Source of the DNA: Acinetobacter seifertii
GTDB lineage: Bacteria > Pseudomonadota > Gammaproteobacteria > Pseudomonadales > Moraxellaceae
NCBI RefSeq assembly: GCF_000368065.1
Contig: NZ_KB851204.1
Span: forward strand, 62,001 to 126,000
Direction: 5' to 3'
Length of the DNA stretch: 64,000 bases
Shown here: in pieces, positions 42,317 to 51,494 of the stretch
Layout: each line of letters opens with the position of its first letter
Position numbering within the stretch: position 1 is the first letter of the stretch
The notes under the pieces: generated by a model
The model's database searches: none
The model's input: only the letters and a program-made list of their open reading frames with translations
What the model was told of the DNA's origin: nothing
Position numbers and translations under genes: made by a program

Positions 42317-43777
42317 TTAATCTTGCTCTGGTTTTACATTCATTTTGTCGTAACTAATTAATTTAGTTTTATATTTCCATTTATATCCGAGCCAAATTAC
42401 TAAGAATAAAGGCAAACTAATATAAGTAGAAAGTAAGCCGATCCAATCAATTTTTCCACCCAAAATAGCTTGATAATTTTGGCCTAAGATAATGATTGAA
42501 CACAGAATGAATGCGAACCAAGGTGCAAATGGGAAAAACTTGGCACGATATGCTAAATCTTCAAGTTTATACCCTTGAGCGATATAACCTTTACGGAAGC
42601 GATAATGTGAAATTGCAATACCTAACCAGACAATAAAACCACACATCCCTGACATGTTGAGTAGCCAGTTAAAGACTTGTTTTTCACCAATAAATGTCGT
42701 TAAGAAACAGAATGCAGCAATAAATGTCGTTGCATATAGCGCATTCATTGGAACACCACGATTATCGAGTTTTGCAAACCATTTTGGTGCACGGCCTTGT
42801 TGAGCCATGTCAAATAACATACGGGTAGAAGAATACATGCCCGAGTTACCTGCCGACAAAATAGCAGTCAAAATAACCGCGTTCATTAAGCTCGCAGCGA
42901 AAGCAAAGCCTACCTTTTCATAAAGCAAGGTAAAAGGAGAAAGGGCAACATTTTCTGTTGTTGCAGCTTGTAATAAATTTGGATCATCATAGGCGATAAG
43001 TGTGCCGATAATGAAAATACACAAGATATAGAATAATAAAATTCGCCAGAAAATCTGTTTAATTGCAAGTGGAATAGTTTTCTTTGGATCTTTCGATTCA
43101 CCCGCAGCAACACCCACCATTTCGGTTCCCTGAAATGAGAACCCTGCAATCATGGCGACCCCAATCATAGCCTGCAAACCACCCACAAAAGGTGCGTCTT
43201 TGTAAGTCCAGTTGCCAAAAGTAGCTACGCCCGGTGTCAACATGAGCTTAATTATCATGGCGATACCAATGATAATGAAGGCAATAATTGCAATAACTTT
43301 AACCATTGAGAACCAGAATTCACTTTCACCGAAACCTTTTACACTCATTGCGTTAATCATGAAAATGATAACGAGGAAAAGGGCACTCCAGTAAAAACCG
43401 GGAATATCTGGAAACCAGAATTTCATAATAAACTGTACAGCAACAAGTTCAAATGCAACCGTAATTGCCCAGTTGTACCAATAATTCCAGCCTAGAGCGA
43501 AACCAAAGCCATCTTCAACATAGCGACTGCCATAGGTAAAAAATGCACCAGATGTTGGGGTATGAGTCGCAAGCTCACCTAAACTGGTCATTAAGAAGTA
43601 AATCATAATACCAATAAGAGAGTAAGCGAGTAGAGCCCCACCAGGGCCTGCGTTTGCAATGGTTGATCCAGAAGCAAGGAAGAGACCTGTACCAATAGAA
43701 CCACCAATGGCGATCATATTCAGATGACGAGCTCCAAGCTTTCGCTGGAGTTTTTCAGGAGCATGTGTTTCGCTCAT
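42317..43777 (-). CDS. Amino-acid permease, APC family (LysP-like)
   Basis: A 486-residue 12-helix inner-membrane transporter of the amino-acid transporter (AAT) group. It has the first-helix motif MIAIGGSIGTGLFLASGS, the GELATHTPTSGAF segment at helix 3 and FSFQGTEMVGVAAGESKDP around helix 6, and keeps the family pattern closest, by recollection, to lysine permease; the substrate is not proven. ATG 43777 follows AAGGAATCTCC, 21 bases after the rsmC stop, so it is probably co-transcribed with rsmC. Confidence 0.85.
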   Translation of the reverse strand: MSETHAPEKLQRKLGARHLNMIAIGGSIGTGLFLASGSTIANAGPGGALLAYSLIGIMIYFLMTSLGELATHTPTSGAFFTYGSRYVEDGFGFALGWNYWYNWAITVAFELVAVQFIMKFWFPDIPGFYWSALFLVIIFMINAMSVKGFGESEFWFSMVKVIAIIAFIIIGIAMIIKLMLTPGVATFGNWTYKDAPFVGGLQAMIGVAMIAGFSFQGTEMVGVAAGESKDPKKTIPLAIKQIFWRILLFYILCIFIIGTLIAYDDPNLLQAATTENVALSPFTLLYEKVGFAFAASLMNAVILTAILSAGNSGMYSSTRMLFDMAQQGRAPKWFAKLDNRGVPMNALYATTFIAAFCFLTTFIGEKQVFNWLLNMSGMCGFIVWLGIAISHYRFRKGYIAQGYKLEDLAYRAKFFPFAPWFAFILCSIIILGQNYQAILGGKIDWIGLLSTYISLPLFLVIWLGYKWKYKTKLISYDKMNVKPEQD

Positions 43778-43798
43778 GGAGATTCCTTACATAGTTTG

Positions 43799-44812
43799 TT
43801 ATGCACAGGCATATAACACCTTAAAGCCTTGAAGATCAGTTTTAATCTCACACTGACCAAAGTGCTTCTCAATTAAGATCGGATAGTTTAAAAAACGGTT
43901 TGCTACAATCCATAGCTCACCCGATGCCTTTAAATGTTTTTTAGCGTTCTGGCAGAGTCCTTCACTTGCATCATAGTTGGTATGAATACCTTGATGAAAG
44001 GGAGGATTACTGACAATGGCATCAAGTTCTGTTGGGGCGTCTGCAATTCCTATAACAGGTTGCAATCTCAACTGGTCTGAACCTATTCCATTTCGACTAA
44101 AAGTCATTTCCGTTGACCGTAAAGCGAAAGCATCAATATCTAAGGCATGAATAATATTACTTGAATTTATTTTTGCCAAATAACAACTGATAATTCCCGC
44201 ACCACACCCGAAGTCGGCAATTCTACCTGATTTCATCTGATTAAGATAAGGGAGTAAAACAGCAGTTCCCACATCTAGATGATTTTGACTGAAAACCCCC
44301 GGTAGAGCACAAATGGTAAGTTCATGTCCATTTGCTTGAACAGTATAGGTTTTTAACCAGCTTTCAAGAGGTTTGAGCTTTTCAGTTTTCTCAATTTTTA
44401 AATGCCATAACTGACAATGTCGAGCGCTATCAAGTTTAAGAATTTTGCCAAAACTTTGTAGTTGTTTAGCAGCTCTTTCAACACCACCTTTTTTTTCACC
44501 TACTAAAAAAACTGATTGGTCAGTTTTTAGATGGCTCATCACCACATGCAATATATAATTTAAAAGCTCTTTTGATTTTGGAACAAAAATTATAGCCTGA
44601 TCAAATTCTTGTGATGGAAACTCAACCGAGAAATGTGCTGTCGTGCCTGCATTAACAAAGCCTTTATAGTCCACATAATTCCACGTCCAGACTGATGCAT
44701 CAACCCCAGATGGTAATTGACTGACTAAGGCATCATTGGGTGCATTAATCAACAAGAGTCTACCTTTTAAATAGTCTTGTTGTCTTAATACCACTTCACT
44801 TCTAGGATCCAT
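43799..44812 (-). CDS. rsmC: 16S rRNA m2G1207 methyltransferase
   Basis: Methylates G1207 of 16S rRNA in the 30S subunit. The 337-residue product has the RsmC layout: an N-terminal degenerate methyltransferase domain starting SEVVLRQQDYLKGRLLLIN, then a catalytic domain with SAM motif IADFGCGAGIISCYLA (about 197-212) and the catalytic VSNPPFHQG (about 267). I chose ATG 44812, with GAGAG six bases upstream, rather than ATG 44818, which abuts that site. It is followed by the permease gene. Confidence 0.9.
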   Translation of the reverse strand: MDPRSEVVLRQQDYLKGRLLLINAPNDALVSQLPSGVDASVWTWNYVDYKGFVNAGTTAHFSVEFPSQEFDQAIIFVPKSKELLNYILHVVMSHLKTDQSVFLVGEKKGGVERAAKQLQSFGKILKLDSARHCQLWHLKIEKTEKLKPLESWLKTYTVQANGHELTICALPGVFSQNHLDVGTAVLLPYLNQMKSGRIADFGCGAGIISCYLAKINSSNIIHALDIDAFALRSTEMTFSRNGIGSDQLRLQPVIGIADAPTELDAIVSNPPFHQGIHTNYDASEGLCQNAKKHLKASGELWIVANRFLNYPILIEKHFGQCEIKTDLQGFKVLYACA

Positions 44813-44834
44813 GTACATCTCTCATGAAGAAGAA

Positions 44835-44854
44835 TGCCCAGTGGGAACTGGGCA
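44835..44854 (-). terminator. Hairpin between the NCS2 permease gene and rsmC
   Basis: TGCCCAGT and ACTGGGCA form an 8-bp stem with a four-base loop. The following T-run is poor (TTCTTC), so it may be only a partial terminator. Confidence 0.5.
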
Positions 44855-44877
44855 GTAATCAAAAAATTAAAAAAGGG

Positions 44878-46236
44878 TTATTTATGTGTTTCAGGCAGCA
44901 CAACATTTAAAATTAATGCCGCAATACCGCCTGTTGCTACACCAGAACTAAAAATATTTTTAAATAACTCTGGTAAGTGTTCCAAAATTTGTGGAACTTG
45001 AGCAACACCTAAACCTAGTGCAAGTGAAATCGCGATAATTAAAAGGGCACGACGGTCTAAATGAATAGATGAAAGAATGTTAATGCCTGAGGCAGCAACC
45101 GCACCAAACATTACCATAACTGCTCCGCCTAATACCGCCTGTGGTACGGCTTGTATTACACCTGCTACAGCAGGGAATAGACCTAATATAATGAGTAAAG
45201 CAGCAATCCAGATCCCTACGTAACGACTTGCCACACCAGTGAGTTGAATTACACCATTATTTTGGGCAAAAACAGAACTAGGGAAGGTGTTAAATAATCC
45301 TGCAAGTAAAGAGTTTGCGCCATTCACTAACACGCCACCTTTGATGCGTTGCATCCACTGAGGACCATCTACAGGTTGGTTTGAAAGTTTACTGGTTGCT
45401 GTGACATCACCAATTGCTTCTAATGAAGTCACCAAATAAATGAATGCCATTGGAATAAATAAGCCCCATGAGAAGCTTAAGCCAAAGTGCATTGGTGTTG
45501 GAATTTGAATAACTGGCGCGTCTTTTAGACCAGAAAAATCTAGGTACCCCATGAAGCCGGCAAGAATGTAGCCAATAACCAAAGCAATCAAAATAGCTGA
45601 GCTTTTAATCCACACTACGCGTATGCGATTTAAAACAATAATAATAGCTAGAACTGTACAAGACATTATAAGGTTATCAGAACTTGCAAAAGTATGATCT
45701 TGCATAGCTTGGTAACCACCACCCATACTAATGAGGCCTTCTTTAATAAGCGTTAAACCAATCAGCAGTACAACAATACCTGTCACAAGCGGAGTAATAA
45801 GTCTTTTTACCCATGGTAGGATTTGTGACACACCCATTTCAATAAATGAACCAGCAATCACCACACCAAAAATAGCAGCCATAACCTGATTTACTGGTGT
45901 ACCTGCGGCAACCATTGCACTCCCAATACCAATAATTGGGCCAATAAAGTTAAAACTAGTACCCTGAACAATGAGTAGACCTGCACCGAAAGGACCAACT
46001 TTTTTGCATTGTAAGAAAGTTGCAATTCCTGAAATGACCAAAGACATGGATAAAATCATGTTGGTTTCGGTACGTGAAACACCCAAAGCTAAACAAATAA
46101 GAAGCCCAGGTGTAATAATTGGGACAATAATTGCAAGCAAATGTTGAAAAGCAGCTAAAAAAGCCACGAAGGGTTTTGGTCGGTCATCTAATCCATAAAC
46201 AAGGTCAAGATGGTCTGGTGATGGTTGATTGGACAT
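44878..46236 (-). CDS. NCS2-family purine/uracil permease
   Basis: A 452-residue inner-membrane nucleobase:H+ or Na+ symporter. It has the family pattern HLLAIIVPIITPGLLI in helix 1, the Q/E-containing TSLEAIGDVTATSKLS helix 8 region and the NNGVIQLTGVASR motif with family-specific Asn-Asn-Gly. These resemble xanthine/uric-acid permeases rather than UraA, but substrate choice is uncertain. ATG 46236 is used since the upstream frame only offers TTG; neither has a good ribosome site. Confidence 0.88.
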   Translation of the reverse strand: MSNQPSPDHLDLVYGLDDRPKPFVAFLAAFQHLLAIIVPIITPGLLICLALGVSRTETNMILSMSLVISGIATFLQCKKVGPFGAGLLIVQGTSFNFIGPIIGIGSAMVAAGTPVNQVMAAIFGVVIAGSFIEMGVSQILPWVKRLITPLVTGIVVLLIGLTLIKEGLISMGGGYQAMQDHTFASSDNLIMSCTVLAIIIVLNRIRVVWIKSSAILIALVIGYILAGFMGYLDFSGLKDAPVIQIPTPMHFGLSFSWGLFIPMAFIYLVTSLEAIGDVTATSKLSNQPVDGPQWMQRIKGGVLVNGANSLLAGLFNTFPSSVFAQNNGVIQLTGVASRYVGIWIAALLIILGLFPAVAGVIQAVPQAVLGGAVMVMFGAVAASGINILSSIHLDRRALLIIAISLALGLGVAQVPQILEHLPELFKNIFSSGVATGGIAALILNVVLPETHK

Positions 46237-46350
46237 GGGAGTAAATACGCCACAATTTCGCAAATTGGCGCTATTCTAATCGAGATACCTATCTTTACAA
46301 AACGAAATACAGGCTATTGGGAAATTTTTTTGTCAATGTCAATAAACTGT

Positions 46351-46368
46351 CACTACTCAAGAGTAGTG
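46351..46368. promoter_or_regulatory. 8-bp inverted repeat at the typA promoter
   Basis: CACTACTC-AA-GAGTAGTG is perfect and lies nine bases before the -10 element, overlapping the -35 position. Confidence 0.45.
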
Positions 46369-46376
46369 TTTTTCTG

Positions 46377-46382
46377 TATAAT
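46377..46382 (+). promoter_or_regulatory. -10 element of typA
   Basis: A perfect TATAAT 33 bases before the start codon. No consensus -35 is visible at the right distance; the inverted repeat occupies that place. Confidence 0.6.
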
Positions 46383-46414
46383 TTGCCCTCAAATTTCAGG
46401 CGTTTCTAATTTTC

Positions 46415-48250
46415 ATGTCAGATATCAAAAATCTCCGTAATATCGCAATTATTGCGCACGTCGACCACGGGAAAACCACACTTGTCGATAAACTACTTCA
46501 GCAATCAGGTGCTCTCGGTGACCGAGCAGGCGAGATTGAGCGTGTCATGGACTCGAATGCGCTTGAAAGTGAACGTGGTATTACCATCTTAGCGAAAAAC
46601 ACTTCTATTACTTGGTTGGATAAGCGTACTGATACAACTTACCGTATCAACATCGTGGACACCCCGGGACACGCCGACTTCGGTGGTGAAGTAGAACGTG
46701 TTATGTCGATGGTTGACTGCGTATTACTTCTTGTTGACTCTCAAGAAGGCCCAATGCCACAAACTCGTTTTGTAACGCAAAAAGCCTTTGCTCGTGGTTT
46801 GAAGCCAATCGTTATTATCAACAAAGTTGATAAACCAAGTGCACGTCCAGACTGGGTAATCGATCAAGTATTTGATTTGTTTGATAACCTTGGTGCAACT
46901 GATGAGCAATTAGATTTCCCAATCGTTTATGCATCAGGTTTACGTGGTGTAGCGGGTCCAGCTCCTGAAGAACTTGCAGAAGACATGACTCCGTTGTTCG
47001 AAACGATTGTAGACATCGTTGAGCCACCAGCAGTTGACGTTGATGGTCCATTCCAAATGCAGATTTCATCACTTGACTATAACAGCTTCGTAGGCGTTAT
47101 CGGTGTTGGTCGTATTCAACGTGGTTCAGTAAAATTAAACACTCCTGTTACTGTAATTGACAAAGATGGCAATACACGTAACGGTCGTATTTTAAAAATC
47201 ATGGGTTACCACGGTTTAGAACGTATTGATGTAGATTCAGCATCTGCTGGTGACATCGTATGTATTACTGGTATTGATGCACTTAACATTTCTGACACAA
47301 TCTGTGATCCGAAAAATGTTGAAGCATTACCAGCTTTATCTGTAGATGAACCTACGGTATCTATGACTTTCCAAGTAAACAACTCTCCGTTTGCTGGTAA
47401 AGAAGGTAAATTCGTAACTTCACGTAATATCCGTGAACGTCTTGATCGCGAATTAATCCATAACGTAGCTTTACGTGTTGAAGACACTGACAGTCCAGAC
47501 CGCTTCAAAGTATCTGGTCGTGGTGAACTTCATCTTTCAGTTTTAATTGAAAACATGCGTCGTGAAGGCTTTGAAATGGGCGTATCACGTCCACAAGTAA
47601 TCATCAAAGAAATTGATGGTGAAAGACAAGAGCCTTACGAAAACGTAACGTTTGACGTTGAAGAACAGCATCAAGGTGCTGTAATGGAACAAATGGGTCA
47701 CCGTAAAGGCGAAATGACTAATATGGAAGTTGACGGTAAAGGCCGTATCCGTATTGAAGCGACTGTGCCTTCACGTGGCCTAATCGGTTTCCGTTCTGAA
47801 TTCTTGACCATGACTTCTGGTACAGGGATCATGACTTCAAGCTTCTCGCATTATGGTCCTGTTAAACAAGGTACTGTTGCGAAGCGTCAAAACGGTGTGT
47901 TGATTTCTATGGTTCAAGGTACTTGCTTGGGCTATGCATTGTTCAGCTTACAAGACCGTGGTCGTTTATTTGCTAAGCCACAGTTAGAAGTTTACGAAGG
48001 TATGATCGTGGGTATTAACTCTCGTTCAGACGATATGGTTGTAAACCCAACTAAAGCGAAACAATTAACTAACGTTCGTGCATCTGGTACAGATGATGCT
48101 TTAACTTTAGTACCTGCAATTGAATATACGCTTGAACAAGCGCTTGAATTCATTGAAGATGACGAGTTAGTAGAAGTAACACCTAAATCAATCCGTATCC
48201 GTAAACGTTACTTGACTGAAAACGAACGTAAACGTAACCGTGATAAATAA
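46415..48250 (+). CDS. typA: Ribosome-associated translational GTPase TypA/BipA
   Basis: EF-G-like GTPase that binds the ribosome and helps 50S assembly and stress or cold adaptation. The 611-residue product has G1 AHVDHGKTT (about residues 14-22), G2 ERGIT, G3 DTPGHADF, G4 NKVDKP, domain II (VGRIQRGSVK), the EF-G-like domains (GRGELHLSVLIENMRREG in outline) and the TypA-specific C-terminal domain ending in a basic tail. ATG 46415. Single-gene unit with its own promoter and terminator. Confidence 0.96.
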   Translation: MSDIKNLRNIAIIAHVDHGKTTLVDKLLQQSGALGDRAGEIERVMDSNALESERGITILAKNTSITWLDKRTDTTYRINIVDTPGHADFGGEVERVMSMVDCVLLLVDSQEGPMPQTRFVTQKAFARGLKPIVIINKVDKPSARPDWVIDQVFDLFDNLGATDEQLDFPIVYASGLRGVAGPAPEELAEDMTPLFETIVDIVEPPAVDVDGPFQMQISSLDYNSFVGVIGVGRIQRGSVKLNTPVTVIDKDGNTRNGRILKIMGYHGLERIDVDSASAGDIVCITGIDALNISDTICDPKNVEALPALSVDEPTVSMTFQVNNSPFAGKEGKFVTSRNIRERLDRELIHNVALRVEDTDSPDRFKVSGRGELHLSVLIENMRREGFEMGVSRPQVIIKEIDGERQEPYENVTFDVEEQHQGAVMEQMGHRKGEMTNMEVDGKGRIRIEATVPSRGLIGFRSEFLTMTSGTGIMTSSFSHYGPVKQGTVAKRQNGVLISMVQGTCLGYALFSLQDRGRLFAKPQLEVYEGMIVGINSRSDDMVVNPTKAKQLTNVRASGTDDALTLVPAIEYTLEQALEFIEDDELVEVTPKSIRIRKRYLTENERKRNRDK

Positions 48251-48270
48251 TTTTTCTTAATTGAAAAAGA

Positions 48271-48302
48271 AAAAACCGCTAAATTAATTTAGCGGTTTTT
48301 TT
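48271..48302 (+). terminator. Terminator after typA
   Basis: AAAAAACCGCTAAATT and AATTTAGCGGTTTTTTT form a long stem with A and T tails. Confidence 0.9.
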
Positions 48303-48507
48303 AATTGTTATATTTGAAATTAAATTAACCTTAAATTCATATTTTTCTTATAAACGAATATGTTGTTAAAGTGTGAGATAGTTTTCTTTTTTTTGATAAA
48401 AATATTAAATTATCAATATCATGGCGAGTACTATCTAATTCGATAAGATGCCAATGAAAAAGAAAAATATGACGTGTTTCGACCCCCCGACATCTGGAGA
48501 TGTTTAG

Positions 48508-48939
48508 ATGAGTATTATTCAAGAATTTAAAGAATTTGCCATTAAAGGCAATATGATGGATTTAGCCATTGGTGTGATTATTGGTGGTGCTTTTGGCAAA
48601 ATCGTGGACTCTTTGGTGAAAGATATTATCATGCCAATTATCAGTGTAATTACTGGTGGTGGCGTTGATTTTACACAAAAATTCATTGTGTTGGGTGCAA
48701 ACCCTAACAATTTACAGTCTTTGGATGCCTTACAAAAGGCAGGTGTCAATGTATTAACTTATGGTAACTTCCTGACCATTTTAATTAACTTCCTGATTTT
48801 AGCTTGGGTTGTATTCTTAATGGTGAAATTATTAAACAGACTTCGCCGTGATAAGAATGAGCCAGAAGCTCCAGCTGCAACGCCTGAAGATGTGCAATTA
48901 CTGCGCGAAATTCGTGATGAGTTGAAAAAGAAAGCTTAA
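48508..48939 (+). CDS. mscL: Large-conductance mechanosensitive channel
   Basis: Pentameric inner-membrane channel that releases osmolytes upon hypo-osmotic shock. The 143-residue product has the N-terminal amphipathic helix (SIIQEFKEFAIKGN), the pore helix DLAIGVIIGGAFGKIVDSLV with the Gly/Ala packing motif, a periplasmic loop, a second helix (NFLILAWVVFLMVKLLNRL) and the cytoplasmic helical bundle (LLREIRDELKKK). ATG 48508 follows GGAGATG. Single-gene unit. Confidence 0.96.
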   Translation: MSIIQEFKEFAIKGNMMDLAIGVIIGGAFGKIVDSLVKDIIMPIISVITGGGVDFTQKFIVLGANPNNLQSLDALQKAGVNVLTYGNFLTILINFLILAWVVFLMVKLLNRLRRDKNEPEAPAATPEDVQLLREIRDELKKKA

Positions 48940-48950
48940 GCAGATTTCAA

Positions 48951-48983
48951 ATAAAAAACGGTACCTAGCGTACCGTTTTTTAT
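48951..48983. terminator. Bidirectional terminator after mscL
   Basis: AAAAAACGGTAC and GTACCGTTTTTT flank CTAGC; a strong symmetric stem. Confidence 0.9.
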
Positions 48984-48990
48984 AGTTATT

Positions 48991-49692
48991 TTATCGAACT
49001 TCTCCAATTAAGAATCTTTCAGTAATTTCATAGCAATTAGAAATAATATCTTGAGTAGTTTGATTATCTGTACAATTCTGTAAGTAATATTCAATTAGAA
49101 TAGAATTAGAAGGCTCATCGTTATGATATTTAGAAACATTTATGCCAAGTTTTGAAAAATCTTTTTGAGCCTGAAACTCTAAAATCCTGTGTACTCGATC
49201 AGACTGTTGTTCAGTTACTGTAGGGATATAAATTTTAAGGGTTTTATCATTTTGTTTAATAATTAAATTTTCTTTAATTTCTTTAATATTGTTAAAGAGA
49301 GTAAAATTTTTGTTAAATAAATCTTCGACATAATAGTCAAAATCAATGAAATCTAATAAATAAAAATATTGATCGTATTGGTAACTATTACCTTGGAAGT
49401 AAGTATTAAAATTATAACTACCTTCAAACTCTCCAGTCCCTTCCTCTTGTACAATAAAACTGTATTCAGGATATTTCTGGCTAAAATTAAGCATATCTTT
49501 TTCAAGGCTATACCATTTTACTTCATTTTCAGAGTTACCATCTAAATTAAAGGCATATTCAGCTTCATGATGTGAATTTGATTGTGCATCATCATATAAC
49601 GCTTGAATGATCTTACGTGTTTCATCACGATTAGCTGGGCGTTTTTCTTCATGCACCCAAACTCGTAAAGATACATATGTGTACATCCCCAT
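48991..49692 (-). CDS. Hypothetical protein, 233 residues
   Basis: An AT-rich gene (by eye richer than its neighbours) for a soluble, acidic protein rich in Asn, Tyr, Phe and Asp. The N-terminus MGMYTYVSLRVWVHEEKRP suggests a beta-strand start; the middle (GSYNFNTYFQGNSYQYDQYFYLLDF in outline) is aromatic-rich. No signal peptide, membrane helix or catalytic motif. It may start at residue 1 (49692) or Met 3. It stands alone, downstream of nothing obvious, and I do not recognise the family. Confidence 0.65.
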   Translation of the reverse strand: MGMYTYVSLRVWVHEEKRPANRDETRKIIQALYDDAQSNSHHEAEYAFNLDGNSENEVKWYSLEKDMLNFSQKYPEYSFIVQEEGTGEFEGSYNFNTYFQGNSYQYDQYFYLLDFIDFDYYVEDLFNKNFTLFNNIKEIKENLIIKQNDKTLKIYIPTVTEQQSDRVHRILEFQAQKDFSKLGINVSKYHNDEPSNSILIEYYLQNCTDNQTTQDIISNCYEITERFLIGEVR

Positions 49693-49919
49693 TTAAAATT
49701 CCTTAGATAAGTAAAATATTTATTAAAGTTAAAAATAAATTCATTAAACTAAAACTACTTATAATTCATTTTATTAGCTTGTAAAATACAATTTATTTTA
49801 TGCTTAAAGAATACCAAAATGAGAGTATTCTTAATAGTCTTTTTGCATTTAAGTTATCTTAGAAGACTAATTTTTAAAGGATATTAATATTAAACTTATA
49901 TTAGTAAAGGTAAGTTATT

Positions 49920-50270
49920 ATGAATCAGCTATTTGTATATGGCACTTTATGTCCGAATCAAGTTAATGCTCATATTTTAGAACAAATCGATGGTCACTGG
50001 ATAAAAGCCAGTGTAAGAGGCGTGATTCATATTTTAGATTGGGGACCAGACAAGGGTTTAAAAGCACTTGAGTTAGATTCGCAAGCCGATTGGATAGATG
50101 GTTATGTGTTTAGCACAGAAAAACTTGCTGAAAACTGGCAGATGCTGGATGATTTTGAAGGTTTTCAATACCAGCGTGTCATCGCAGATGTAAAACTAGA
50201 GTCGGGTGAATATATTAAAGCCTGGACATATCAAATGAATGCACAGGCTAAAACTTCTGAAAAACCATAA
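49920..50270 (+). CDS. Gamma-glutamylcyclotransferase-fold protein (AIG2-like)
   Basis: A 116-residue protein of the GGCT/AIG2 superfamily. The signature LFVYGTLCPNQVNA (residues 4-17) forms the substrate loop, and the catalytic Glu is in LDDFEGFQYQR (about residue 80). It may act on gamma-glutamyl amines or peptides, or be one of the toxin-like or repair members; substrate unknown. The 49693-49919 gap before it is AT-rich with no feature I can support. Confidence 0.88.
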   Translation: MNQLFVYGTLCPNQVNAHILEQIDGHWIKASVRGVIHILDWGPDKGLKALELDSQADWIDGYVFSTEKLAENWQMLDDFEGFQYQRVIADVKLESGEYIKAWTYQMNAQAKTSEKP

Positions 50271-50284
50271 TTAAATTAATGGAA

Positions 50285-50575
50285 TCAGCGTAAGCTGCCC
50301 ATTCGGAATTTAACTTCTAAAAGATGATAGCCAAACTGGCTTTTAATAGGACCTTGCAACACGCGTTCAGCAGCTGTAAAGACAACTTTGTCGATAACAG
50401 GTACTAATTGACCTTTTTTAACTTCGCCAAGTTCACCGCCACGTTTAGCTGAATTGCAGGTGGAATATTGCTTGGCAAGTTTGGCAAAGTCTGCACCACT
50501 TTGTAGCTTCTTTTTTAGCTGTTCAGCTAAGTCTTTATCTTTGACTAAAATATGTCGGACAATTGCTGTTTGCAT
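50285..50575 (-). CDS. Parvulin-type peptidyl-prolyl cis-trans isomerase (PpiC-like)
   Basis: A 96-residue single-domain parvulin, cytoplasmic since no signal peptide is present. Family residues are ARH-like VRHILV at the start, FAKLAKQYSTCNSAKRGGELGEV in outline, VVFTAAERVLQGPIKSQFGYHLLEV with the conserved FGYH. Length and organisation match PpiC of E. coli (93 residues). ATG 50575 follows GGAGGAA. It lies 19 bases downstream of mutM and may be co-transcribed. Confidence 0.93.
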   Translation of the reverse strand: MQTAIVRHILVKDKDLAEQLKKKLQSGADFAKLAKQYSTCNSAKRGGELGEVKKGQLVPVIDKVVFTAAERVLQGPIKSQFGYHLLEVKFRMGSLR

Positions 50576-50594
50576 GTTGTCTTCCTCCAAAAAA

Positions 50595-51419
50595 TTAAGG
50601 CTTTCTCAGCTTTTTAAGTGGTTGGCACTGTGGGCAAAATACACTGGCACGCTGACCGAGTTTTAAATTTTCTAATGGGGTTTCACAGTTAACACACATT
50701 TCTCCAGCACGACCATAAGCAAGAAGTGTTTGCTGGAAATAACCATTTTCACCCATGGCATTACTGTAATCGCGTAAAGTTGAGCCACCTAAATCAATTG
50801 CCGATTTCAAAATTCGTTTAATCTCGACAACGAGTTTTTCAATTTGTTGCATAGTCAAATCGCCAGCAGGCTGAGCTGGGTGAATGCCTACATTAAATAA
50901 GCTTTCAGTTGCATAGATATTGCCTACACCAACCACTACATGATTATCCATGAGTGCAATTTTTATGCCGACAGATTTATTCTTTAGCTTAGAAGCTAAA
51001 TATTCTGCATGAAAGTCAGTACTTAAAGGCTCTGGCCCCAAAGTATCTATGAGTTTGCCTTGAGTTTCCGAATTAAGCCAAAGGATGCAACCGAAACGGC
51101 GTGGGTCATGGTAACGTAACTGCTGATCTTCAAATTGAATAATCAGGTGGTCATGTTTTCTTAGTTCATCATTTGGTTCGGTGAGACGAAAACTTCCTGA
51201 CATGCCTAAATGCCAGAGCATTTGATCTTGTTCAAACTCTGCCAAAATATATTTTGAACGTCGGTTTAACCCAATGAGACGTTGCCCAACAAGTTTTTGA
51301 ATATCATCTGGTATAGGCCAGCGTAAGCTAGAGTTGCGGACTTCTACACTTTGAACTTTTTGATTCAATAAGGGAAATAAACTGGTTTTGGTGGTTTCGA
51401 CTTCGGGTAACTCAGGCAT
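50595..51419 (-). CDS. mutM: Formamidopyrimidine-DNA glycosylase (Fpg/MutM)
   Basis: Base-excision repair glycosylase/AP lyase removing 8-oxoguanine and formamidopyrimidines. The 274-residue product starts MPELPEVETT, with the N-terminal Pro as Schiff-base nucleophile and Glu3, contains the DNA-contacting Lys in NRRSKYILAEF (about 57) and a C-terminal zinc finger CVNC ... CPQC with the intercalating loop Arg (GQRASVF). ATG 51419 is fixed by the need for Pro2. It is divergent from the alkyladenine glycosylase gene 75 bases away. Confidence 0.97.
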   Translation of the reverse strand: MPELPEVETTKTSLFPLLNQKVQSVEVRNSSLRWPIPDDIQKLVGQRLIGLNRRSKYILAEFEQDQMLWHLGMSGSFRLTEPNDELRKHDHLIIQFEDQQLRYHDPRRFGCILWLNSETQGKLIDTLGPEPLSTDFHAEYLASKLKNKSVGIKIALMDNHVVVGVGNIYATESLFNVGIHPAQPAGDLTMQQIEKLVVEIKRILKSAIDLGGSTLRDYSNAMGENGYFQQTLLAYGRAGEMCVNCETPLENLKLGQRASVFCPQCQPLKKLRKP

Positions 51420-51494
51420 GCCAACTCGCAGAATTAACAGATATACTGGATTAATCAAGTATAACGTGTGGTATGTAATATTTCAGAGAATACT

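Noticed and set aside
46225..46440. 71-codon frame overlapping the typA promoter and start
   Set aside because: It runs through a clear -10 element and overlaps the start of typA in another frame, with no ribosome site.
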